DNA of 64,000 nt, taken from assembly GCA_905478295.1 (NCBI GenBank), contig CAJQHZ010000027.1, forward strand, positions 1 to 64,000, written 5' to 3'. The DNA comes from an uncultured Flavobacteriales bacterium. GTDB taxonomy: Bacteria > Bacteroidota > Bacteroidia > Flavobacteriales > Schleiferiaceae. A program made the position numbers and the translations under genes. The notes beneath the pieces are model-generated. The model made no database searches. It saw nothing but the letters and a program-made list of their open reading frames with translations, and was not told the origin of the DNA. Below, piece after piece: positions 45,496 to 51,827 of the stretch. Positions within the stretch are counted from its first letter, which is position 1, and the number at the start of each line of letters is the position of its first letter.

Positions 45496-45952
45496 CTAAA
45501 GTCTTTGTCAATGTGAAATCACCATAAACGGTGAGTAATATGGTGCTTGAATCTTCACGAATTAAGAAATGAGCTTCGTCAAATCGGGTTCTGCTTCCTC
45601 GTATAAACAGGTAATGGTCTTGGCCATCATCATCCTCAATAGGAACTTTTTTGTAGCGCGCTTTATTGAGGAATTGTTCCCATTCACTGGTGACTTCTTT
45701 GATGTACCGCTCATCTGAAATTCGCAACCATTGCACCCGCTTGATCTCACCGTTAAGGGTACGTTCGAAATTTCCATTGGCAAAATCAATATCTAATGGG
45801 AGTGCAGTGAGCAATGACCCGCCAAAACTGAAGCCGGAAACATAAGGTTTGGGTTCATATTTTTCGTAAAGTTTATCAGCCAATCCTTTCGTTTGACCAT
45901 ATACTACCGTTGTACATGCAATAAGTACGAGGTATAAAAGGTGTTTTTTCAT
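45485..45952 (-). CDS. Small secreted protein, possibly DUF4252-like
   Basis: A 155-residue protein with a clear signal peptide (MKKHLLYLVLIACTTVVYGQ). I do not recognise it for certain; the C-terminal ILLTVYGDFTL strand resembles the end of DUF4252 proteins. I start at the ATG at 45952; a longer frame to 45973 would begin inside the -7 box. It is the first gene of the secreted protein, PadR, PspC operon and overlaps PadR by 11 bases. Confidence 0.72.
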   Translation of the reverse strand: MKKHLLYLVLIACTTVVYGQTKGLADKLYEKYEPKPYVSGFSFGGSLLTALPLDIDFANGNFERTLNGEIKRVQWLRISDERYIKEVTSEWEQFLNKARYKKVPIEDDDGQDHYLFIRGSRTRFDEAHFLIREDSSTILLTVYGDFTLTKTLDED

Positions 45953-45970
45953 TAGTCGTCGTATTTCGGG

Positions 45971-45978
45971 CAAAGATA
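45971..45978 (-). promoter_or_regulatory. Promoter of the PadR/PspC operon
   Basis: On the minus strand TATCTTTG matches TAnnTTTG exactly and ends 18 bases before the ATG at 45952. A TTG at 46000-46002 lies 21 bases upstream, the expected spacing for a -33 element. Confidence 0.65.
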
Positions 45979-46049
45979 TATGTTTAAATAGGTACTATGC
46001 AATACAAAGTACTATAAATATTATTTCCTTGCTTCCCGGGTTCTATAAA

Positions 46050-46063
46050 TCTCGATAACGAGA
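46050..46063. promoter_or_regulatory. Inverted repeat in the divergent intergenic region before the CarF-like gene
   Basis: TCTCG-ATAA-CGAGA is a perfect five-base-pair palindrome with a 4-base spacer. It sits about midway in the gap between the PadR operon and the desaturase and is followed by a short T-run (CATTTTTAC). It may be a regulator binding site, possibly for the PadR protein, or a weak terminator. Confidence 0.35.
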
Positions 46064-46159
46064 CATTTTTACGTTTGAATTTTTTGGTTTAACGAAATCT
46101 TGGTTAATAAAATACCAGTTATTGAGAACATTCAGTTTTATCTAAGCGTTGGATAGTAT

Positions 46160-46167
46160 TAAATTTG
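46160..46167 (+). promoter_or_regulatory. -7 box upstream of the CarF/PEDS1-like gene
   Basis: TAAATTTG is an exact TAnnTTTG match ending 19 bases before the ATG at 46187. No clear -33 TTG is found at the expected distance. Confidence 0.5.
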
Positions 46168-46186
46168 ATTAAAATAATTACGTACA

Positions 46187-46729
46187 ATGCTAGAAGTTTT
46201 TATCGAAGTAGTGCTTTTATATCTGTTGTTGGATTTTTTAACTGGCGTAGTGCATTGGTGGATGGACCGTTATGGTCGAGAAGATATGCCCATTGTAGGA
46301 AAAGCTATTATAGAGATCAATACTTGGCACCACGCGAATCCGAGAAAGATGATTACCAGAAGTTATTGGTATTTGTGTAAATCTGGTTGGGCAGGAGTGA
46401 CCGCAATGCTTTTGGCTGTTTATTTGATCAAAGGATCGGTAACGTGGCAATGGTGGTTCATTGCAATTTTGGGGGCGAATGCAAATATCGTACACCAATG
46501 GTCGCATAAATTTCCAGACGAAAAACCTAGACTCATACATTGGCTTCAGCAAATCAAAGTGCTTCAACGTCCACAAGACCATGCAAGACACCACACTAAA
46601 CCTGAAACGCGTTCGTATTGCACGTACACGCCATGGCTAAATCCTATCTTAGATCGAACGAGGTTCTGGTTCGCAGTGGAACGTGTGCTGTCATTGTTTA
46701 AAATCTACACAACGGATCGCGTTCATTAG
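46187..46729 (+). CDS. CarF/PEDS1-type plasmanylethanolamine desaturase-like membrane protein
   Basis: Member of the lipid-desaturase family (PF10520, Kua/TMEM189-B) that introduces the vinyl-ether bond of plasmalogens in animals and in Myxococcus (CarF). The 180-residue protein has three to four hydrophobic segments and the diagnostic histidines H23 in HWWMD, H48-H49 in TWHHANP, H103 and H107 in HQWSH, H118, and H132, H135 and H136 in DHARHH. The tail TPWLNPILD is also characteristic. It lies 3 kb from the carotenoid genes. Fatty-acid desaturase activity on another lipid is the alternative. Confidence 0.86.
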   Translation: MLEVFIEVVLLYLLLDFLTGVVHWWMDRYGREDMPIVGKAIIEINTWHHANPRKMITRSYWYLCKSGWAGVTAMLLAVYLIKGSVTWQWWFIAILGANANIVHQWSHKFPDEKPRLIHWLQQIKVLQRPQDHARHHTKPETRSYCTYTPWLNPILDRTRFWFAVERVLSLFKIYTTDRVH

Positions 46730-46734
46730 GCGAT

Positions 46735-47541
46735 TTAAACGACGATTTCCTTTCGAGCACGTATTGCATAGACGAGCGGGAAGAAGCCTTCCTTTCCTTT
46801 AATTTGAAATTGGCCGGGTGCTTTTTCGGTATACTCGAATAGGGCATATGGACTCCAATCGCTTTCACCGAAGAAGGTCAAGGAACGTTCAGGGTGATCT
46901 ACGATAGGCAAGATGAGGTCACTGATACTGTGGTTCCAAGTATAATTTACCATTTGATTGGCCTCCGGCGCTGCATAACTACCGGCGCGATCTTCAATAA
47001 TCACTCCTGTATTGAAATAAGGGTATTTAATCTCCTTAAACTCCTCATCAAGGATCCACAATACGGGATGGAAATCCACCAGAACGAGCGACCCACCGGG
47101 CTTTAAGTAAGAAAATGCCGCATCCATCCAAGCTTTAGCCGAAGGATGCCAGCCGACCACACCGTAAGATGCAAACACTACATCAAAAGTGTTTTCTAAA
47201 TGGGGAAGTATTTGCAATACATCGGACTCAACAAAGGTGACTTGGGTACTGCACGCCGTATTTAACTTTTCCGCTTGACGTATGGCTTCTGGGCTAAAAT
47301 CGAGACCTACAACGTGGGTTGCACCGAGGTTGGCTAGGCTGATCGTATCCTGTCCAAAGTGACATTGCAAGTGGAGTACACTTTTACCCTTTAAATTGGG
47401 CAATACATTCCGTTCAATGGAGTGGAGCGATTGCGGGTCCTCTATGAACGACGCGTTGTTATAGAAAGCGGAATGTGGATGTAAACTCGCCCAGTGGTTC
47501 CAAAGCGCCCGATTCTTCTCAAGGTATAAGTTGTGATCCAT
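46735..47541 (-). CDS. Class I SAM-dependent methyltransferase
   Basis: A 268-residue cytoplasmic methyltransferase of the class I Rossmann type with SAM motif VLHLQCHFGQDTISLA (about 55-70), the acidic loop VVGLDFSP (about 77-84), ESDVLQILP and VFASYGVVGWHPSA. The substrate is unknown; the family includes small-molecule methyltransferases. It starts four bases after the CarboxypepD_reg-like gene, so both may form a two-gene operon. Its stop faces the CarF-like stop with five bases between. Confidence 0.83.
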   Translation of the reverse strand: MDHNLYLEKNRALWNHWASLHPHSAFYNNASFIEDPQSLHSIERNVLPNLKGKSVLHLQCHFGQDTISLANLGATHVVGLDFSPEAIRQAEKLNTACSTQVTFVESDVLQILPHLENTFDVVFASYGVVGWHPSAKAWMDAAFSYLKPGGSLVLVDFHPVLWILDEEFKEIKYPYFNTGVIIEDRAGSYAAPEANQMVNYTWNHSISDLILPIVDHPERSLTFFGESDWSPYALFEYTEKAPGQFQIKGKEGFFPLVYAIRARKEIVV

Positions 47542-47545
47542 AAAG

Positions 47546-48313
47546 TTAACGTTTTAGGGACGCTTCAGTTTCTAATTGGGCCTTTTCTCTTTCGTACTCT
47601 TCATAACAATTAAGGAGTGAAACAAGGAATTGATAATCGTTGAAGGTCCGTATCTGTGTTTCCGAATATTTGCAATAGAACATGAATGCCTCCATTTCTT
47701 CTTTTGGAATTCCGGTTAAATCTTCCAAAATGGTCCGATTATTTCCCTCCTCTAACTTTCTGCGGTAGTAATCTTCCTGTTGCAGTTTTCTTAACGCAGC
47801 CAATTGCTGTGGGCGCTTCCCAAAGCTGTAATACAAAAAGTCTAAAGGATTAGCTAGCGTGGGGGCAACTGCTTCTGGTATTCGTATATCCGCGTTTGAT
47901 GGAACACGCGGGCTGCGCTGTGGCATGGTGCGTGGATTGTTAGACGTGATTGCATAAATACTTACTTCATCTAACAAGTAATTTCTAGGAATAAGTTTGA
48001 GTACTTGCTCTTCGCTAGCAGCAAGTGCGGTACATAATGCGCTATCTATGGGAACGTATTTGAATTGGTACCCGATGTTAGATAAAACGAGGGTATCACC
48101 GTCAGCAACGGGAATCTCGAAGTAACCGATTCCGTTTGAAACGGTACCCATAAATGTCCTGTTATTGACCACATGTGAATTTGGCAATGCAAAAGTTGAA
48201 TCTCTATCTACTACAGTCCCTTTCAATATGTAACTTTGGGCAGATAGCGTCGTGCCGTTAAAAGCAAACAACGCAAGAAGAATCAGTACTAAATTAGAAA
48301 TACGTTTATACAT
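47546..48313 (-). CDS. Secreted carboxypeptidase-regulatory-like domain protein
   Basis: A 255-residue protein with a signal peptide (ISNLVLILLALFAFNGTTLSAQ). A CarboxypepD_reg-like beta-sandwich follows (about 29-110: GTVVDRDSTFALPNSHVVN, GIGYFEIPVADGDTLVLSNIGY), as in the N-terminus of TonB-dependent receptors. The C-terminal 120 residues are charged and without match that I know. No beta-barrel is present. The start codon overlaps the ettA start codon (CATG), so its promoter lies inside ettA. Confidence 0.8.
   Translation of the reverse strand: MYKRISNLVLILLALFAFNGTTLSAQSYILKGTVVDRDSTFALPNSHVVNNRTFMGTVSNGIGYFEIPVADGDTLVLSNIGYQFKYVPIDSALCTALAASEEQVLKLIPRNYLLDEVSIYAITSNNPRTMPQRSPRVPSNADIRIPEAVAPTLANPLDFLYYSFGKRPQQLAALRKLQQEDYYRRKLEEGNNRTILEDLTGIPKEEMEAFMFYCKYSETQIRTFNDYQFLVSLLNCYEEYEREKAQLETEASLKR
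48301..48308 (+). promoter_or_regulatory. Candidate -7 box of ettA, inside the divergent gene
   Basis: TACGTTTA, one mismatch to TAnnTTTG, ends three bases before the ettA ATG and overlaps the opening codons of the divergent CarboxypepD_reg-like gene. Confidence 0.35.
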
Positions 48314-50009
48314 GTCAGACGACGGTCAGAAGGTCATTTTTTCGATGTCCAAAGTGAGCAAAGTCCTTCCTCACAACAACAAAGCTATACTAAAGGACAT
48401 TTATCTCTCTTTCTTCTATGGAGCCAAAATAGGCATCTTAGGTTTAAATGGCTCGGGTAAATCGACACTTTTAAAGATTATTGCCGGGGTAGAAAAAAGC
48501 TATCAAGGCGATGTCGTTTTTGCACATGGCTATACCGTTGGATATTTAGAGCAAGAGCCTCAGTTAGAAAAAGGAAAAACAGTTTTAGATATTGTCAAAG
48601 AAGGCGCTGCTGAAACCGTAGCCGTTTTAGATGAATACAATAGCATAAACGACCAGTTTGGTTTGCCTGAAGTGTATGAAAATCCGGATAAGATGGAGCA
48701 GCTGATGGCTCGTCAAGCGGTGCTTCAGGATCAGATTGATGCAACGAACGCATGGGAATTAGAGACGATGTTGAACCGTGCGATGGATGCATTGAACTGT
48801 CCACCGTCGGACCAATTAGTTGACCACCTCTCAGGTGGGGAAGCTCGTCGCGTAGCGCTCTGCCGACTTTTATTGCAACAACCCGACGTCCTCTTATTAG
48901 ATGAGCCTACCAACCATTTGGATGCAGAGAGTATTTTATGGTTGGAGCAGCATTTACAACAATATAAGGGGACCGTTATTGCGGTCACTCACGACCGTTA
49001 TTTCCTAGACAATGTAGCGGGATGGATTTTAGAATTGGACCGCGGTGAGGGGATTCCTTGGAAGGGGAATTACAGCTCTTGGCTCGATCAGAAAACTAAA
49101 CGTATGGCGCAAGAGGAAAAGCAAGCTTCAAAACGCCGTAAAACCTTAGAGCGCGAGCTCGAGTGGGTGCGCATGAACCCAAAAGGACGCCAAAGCAAGA
49201 GCAAAGCACGTTTGAATAACTACGAAAGTATGTTGTCTCAGGAGCAAAAAGAGAAAGAAAGCAAGCTTGAAATCTTTATCCCGGCGGGGCCTAGATTAGG
49301 TAGCAATGTTATTGATGCGAAAAATGTAAAAAAGGGATTTGGCGAGAAATTGCTTTATGACGATTTGAATTTCTCATTGCCGCCGGCAGGGATTGTTGGA
49401 ATCATCGGTCCAAACGGCGCGGGTAAAACCACAATCTTTAAAATGATCATGGACCAGTTACAGCCGGATGCAGGCGTTTTTGATGTGGGAGAGACGGTTC
49501 AGATTTCTTACGTCGATCAGAGTCACGAAAAGCTGAATCCAGAAAAAACCATTTTCGAAGTAGTCGGAGAGGGTACAGAGGAAGTACTGCTTGGTGGCCA
49601 GCGCGTAAATGCTCGTGCATATTTGAGCCGATTCAATTTCGCAGGCGGTGATCAAAGCAAAAAAGTAGGGGTGCTTTCCGGAGGTGAACGCAACCGCCTT
49701 CACCTGGCCATGGCACTTAAAGAAGGGGGTAATGTTTTACTTTTGGATGAGCCTACTAATGATTTAGATATCAATACATTAAGAGCGTTGGAAGAGGCGT
49801 TAGAAAACTTTGCAGGGTGTGCGGTGATTATTTCACACGACCGCTGGTTCTTAGACCGTGTTTGTACGCACATTTTAGCGTTTGAAGGCGATTCTCAGGT
49901 GTATTCTTTTGAAGGTAGTTTTAGTGAATACGAAGAAAATAAATTGAAGCGACTCGGGCGCACAGAACCTACTCGATTCAAATACAAGAAGTTGTTAAAA
50001 GACAGCTAG
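48312..50009 (+). CDS. ettA: Energy-dependent translational throttle protein (ABC-F ATPase)
   Basis: ABC-F protein that binds the ribosomal E site and gates entry into elongation according to ADP/ATP ratio. The 565-residue protein has two ATPase cassettes with Walker A GLNGSGKST (near residue 41) and GPNGAGKTT (near 363), signatures LSGGEARR and LSGGERNR, Walker B LLLDEPTNHLD and LLLDEPTNDLD, and a basic linker (about 250-310). The ATG at 48312 aligns with the E. coli EttA N-terminus (KVIFSMSKVSKVLP). A terminator follows at 50041. Confidence 0.93.
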   Translation: MSDDGQKVIFSMSKVSKVLPHNNKAILKDIYLSFFYGAKIGILGLNGSGKSTLLKIIAGVEKSYQGDVVFAHGYTVGYLEQEPQLEKGKTVLDIVKEGAAETVAVLDEYNSINDQFGLPEVYENPDKMEQLMARQAVLQDQIDATNAWELETMLNRAMDALNCPPSDQLVDHLSGGEARRVALCRLLLQQPDVLLLDEPTNHLDAESILWLEQHLQQYKGTVIAVTHDRYFLDNVAGWILELDRGEGIPWKGNYSSWLDQKTKRMAQEEKQASKRRKTLERELEWVRMNPKGRQSKSKARLNNYESMLSQEQKEKESKLEIFIPAGPRLGSNVIDAKNVKKGFGEKLLYDDLNFSLPPAGIVGIIGPNGAGKTTIFKMIMDQLQPDAGVFDVGETVQISYVDQSHEKLNPEKTIFEVVGEGTEEVLLGGQRVNARAYLSRFNFAGGDQSKKVGVLSGGERNRLHLAMALKEGGNVLLLDEPTNDLDINTLRALEEALENFAGCAVIISHDRWFLDRVCTHILAFEGDSQVYSFEGSFSEYEENKLKRLGRTEPTRFKYKKLLKDS

Positions 50010-50040
50010 TAAAAGTAGATCCGAATTAAAAAAAAATATT

Positions 50041-50067
50041 GAAGCCCGCAAACACCATGCGGGCTTC
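50041..50067. terminator. Rho-independent terminator after ettA
   Basis: A ten-base-pair perfect stem GAAGCCCGCA with TGCGGGCTTC, a 7-base loop and then TTTGTT. It separates ettA from the acyl-CoA dehydrogenase gene. Confidence 0.85.
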
Positions 50068-50072
50068 TTTGT

Positions 50073-50080
50073 TATCTTAC
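50073..50080 (+). promoter_or_regulatory. Possible -7 box of the acyl-CoA dehydrogenase gene
   Basis: TATCTTAC shares six of eight positions with TAnnTTTG, directly behind the ettA terminator, 26 bases before the ATG at 50107. Confidence 0.35.
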
Positions 50081-50106
50081 CAAACCTATCAACAGAAACC
50101 AATTTT

Positions 50107-51258
50107 ATGAGAATTCAACTCAGTGACGAGCGCCAGGAATTGCTGGAAATGGTGCGTCAATCGGCCAAAGATTTTGCAGAGAAAAATATCCGACCTAATG
50201 TTATGGAGTGGGATGAAAGTCAACACTTTCCCGTTCCGTTATTTAAAGAAATGGGTGCATTAGGATTTATGGGGGTTCTAGTTCCTGAAGAATACGGTGG
50301 TGCTGGTCTGGGATACCAAGAATATATCACGATTATTGATGAAATTGCGCAAGTATGTGGGTCAATAGGTCTTTCCGTTGCTGCTCACAATTCACTTTGT
50401 ACCGGTCATATATTACAGTTTGGAACGGAAGCTCAAAAGAAGAAATGGTTACCTAAGTTGGCTACGGCCGAATGGATCGGTGCGTGGGGGCTTACCGAAA
50501 CTGGTACAGGTTCTGATGCAGGAGGTATGGATACCACTGCCGTTTTAGATGGAGATCATTACGTATTGAATGGTTCTAAGAATTGGATTACACATGCGAT
50601 TAGTTCTGAGATTGCTGTGGTCATTGCACGAACAGGGGAAAAAGGCGATTCACACGGAATGACAGCGTTTGTCGTTGAAAAGAGCACGCCAGGTTTCACC
50701 GCTGGTCAAAAGGAAAATAAATTGGGTATGCGTGCTTCTGAGACGGCTTGTCTGTTTTTTGACGATTGTCGCGTCCCAAAAGAAAATATTCTAGGTAAGG
50801 TTGGTGACGGCTTTATACAATCCATGAAAATTCTAGACGGCGGACGCATCTCGATTGCTGCACTTTCCGTCGGAATTGCACGGGGTGCAATGGATGCGGC
50901 CATCAGCTATGCCGATGAAAGGGTACAATTCGGGAAGAAGATTCGATCCTTCCAAGGCGTGAGTTTCAAACTCGCCGAAATGTCAACTAAAGTCTATGCG
51001 GCAGAGTTGATGACCAGGCATGCGGGCGCCTTGAAAGAGGAGGGCAAACCCATGACACAGGAAAGTGCCATGGCAAAGCTCTATGCGTCTGAAATTTCTA
51101 CAGAAGTTGCAAATGAAGCGGTTCAAGTCTTTGGCGGCTATGGTTATACGAAGGACTATCCTGTAGAGAAATTCTATCGTGATTGCAAGCTGTGTACCAT
51201 AGGTGAGGGCACCTCTGAAATTCAAAAAGTCGTTATTTCAAGGAACCTATATAAATAA
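50107..51258 (+). CDS. Acyl-CoA dehydrogenase
   Basis: FAD-dependent first step of beta-oxidation or branched-chain acyl-CoA degradation. The 383-residue protein has the N-terminal helix bundle, the FAD-contacting [16 protein letters not shown] (about 130-145), [10 protein letters not shown] and the C-terminal [29 protein letters not shown] (the catalytic-base region; split over about 336-365). Chain-length preference cannot be read. The 3' end overlaps the convergent DUF2256 gene by twelve bases. Confidence 0.93.
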   Translation: MRIQLSDERQELLEMVRQSAKDFAEKNIRPNVMEWDESQHFPVPLFKEMGALGFMGVLVPEEYGGAGLGYQEYITIIDEIAQVCGSIGLSVAAHNSLCTGHILQFGTEAQKKKWLPKLATAEWIGAWGLTETGTGSDAGGMDTTAVLDGDHYVLNGSKNWITHAISSEIAVVIARTGEKGDSHGMTAFVVEKSTPGFTAGQKENKLGMRASETACLFFDDCRVPKENILGKVGDGFIQSMKILDGGRISIAALSVGIARGAMDAAISYADERVQFGKKIRSFQGVSFKLAEMSTKVYAAELMTRHAGALKEEGKPMTQESAMAKLYASEISTEVANEAVQVFGGYGYTKDYPVEKFYRDCKLCTIGEGTSEIQKVVISRNLYK

Positions 51259-51387
51259 TTTCGTTTTACTGCAGCGCTTACTGCAGTACTTTACGTTTTC
51301 CCAATCTCGCTCCCATTTTTTGCGCCATGCGAACGGTCTTCCGCACGTGGCGCAAACTTTTTCGGGCAGGTGTTGTTTCTTATGCAT
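51247..51387 (-). CDS. DUF2256 zinc-ribbon miniprotein
   Basis: A 46-residue protein, ATG at 51387 ([10 protein letters not shown]). Two cysteine pairs, C12-x2-C15 and C35-x3-C39, bracket the [13 protein letters not shown] core that defines DUF2256, so it probably binds one zinc ion. The function is unknown; basic residues suggest a nucleic-acid or protein partner. It is divergent from a DUF2805/TIGR03643 gene, and its 3' end overlaps the acyl-CoA dehydrogenase by twelve bases. A longer frame upstream (to 51555) is the antisense of the DUF2805 gene and is rejected. Confidence 0.85.
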   Translation of the reverse strand: MHKKQHLPEKVCATCGRPFAWRKKWERDWENVKYCSKRCSKTKLFI

Positions 51388-51409
51388 AACTGTAAAACGA
51401 TTGCACACA

Positions 51410-51703
51410 TTGAAAGGTTCTGCCGTAGTTAAAAAACTTACCGAAAGAGAAGTAGATCGTATAGTCGAAATGGCATGGGAAGATCGAACACCTTTTGATG
51501 CTATTACTGCCCAATTTGGTATTTCAGAAGCTGAAACCATCGCACTCATGCGCAATCAAATGAAGCCTAAAAGCTGGCGTATGTGGCGCGCTAGGGTTCA
51601 AGGGAGAGGAACAAAGCATATTGCAAAACGAGACTTTGAAGTAGGCCGCCACAAGTGTAGTCGTCAACGCGCGATTTCGTTGAATAAGATTTCGAAGCGG
51701 TAA
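51410..51703 (+). CDS. DUF2805/TIGR03643 family protein
   Basis: A basic protein of about 97 residues. The conserved core [21 protein letters not shown], then [13 protein letters not shown] and [19 protein letters not shown], is characteristic of TIGR03643; the middle reads like a helix-turn-helix. No ATG precedes the core; a TTG at 51410 is the best start, with TTG at 51401 as an alternative. It is divergent from DUF2256 with only 22 bases between. Role unknown. Confidence 0.78.
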   Translation: MKGSAVVKKLTEREVDRIVEMAWEDRTPFDAITAQFGISEAETIALMRNQMKPKSWRMWRARVQGRGTKHIAKRDFEVGRHKCSRQRAISLNKISKR

Positions 51704-51728
51704 ATATTTAACGATTGTTGTTGTTAAT

Positions 51729-51754
51729 CAATGAGTTACATCGTTTACTCATTG
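51729..51754. promoter_or_regulatory. Inverted repeat downstream of the DUF2805 gene
   Basis: CAATGAG and CTCATTG, seven base pairs with a 12-base spacer. No T-tract follows. It may be an operator for the downstream exoprotein or a chance match. Confidence 0.25.
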
Positions 51755-51759
51755 TTGGT

Positions 51760-51784
51760 AAGCCAATGAATGAAAGGCTTTTTT
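51760..51784 (+). terminator. Weak terminator after the DUF2805 gene
   Basis: Five-base-pair stem AAGCC/GGCTT with an eleven-base loop followed by TTTT. Low stability, but placed between the DUF2805 gene and the next promoter. Confidence 0.4.
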
Positions 51785-51801
51785 CTCATGAAAAAATGAC
51801 C

Positions 51802-51809
51802 TATTTTCG
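51802..51809 (+). promoter_or_regulatory. -7 box of the THLLGGEI exoprotein; decides the start
   Basis: TATTTTCG, one mismatch to TAnnTTTG. It abuts an in-frame ATG at 51810 and ends 18 bases before the ATG at 51828, which begins the better signal peptide. Confidence 0.45.
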
Positions 51810-51827
51810 ATGTTCAACCTAACAAAT

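Noticed and set aside
46050-46072. The palindrome and T-run before the CarF-like gene as a terminator
   Set aside because: No gene ends upstream on either strand here, since the flanking genes diverge; an operator is more likely, so I did not call a terminator.
46238-46594. A 118-codon frame antisense to the CarF-like gene
   Set aside because: Cysteine- and arginine-rich shadow with no family pattern; the sense gene has conserved histidine motifs.
51388-51555. N-terminal extension of the DUF2256 frame on the minus strand
   Set aside because: It is the antisense of the conserved DUF2805 core; DUF2256 proteins begin at the MHKKQ methionine.
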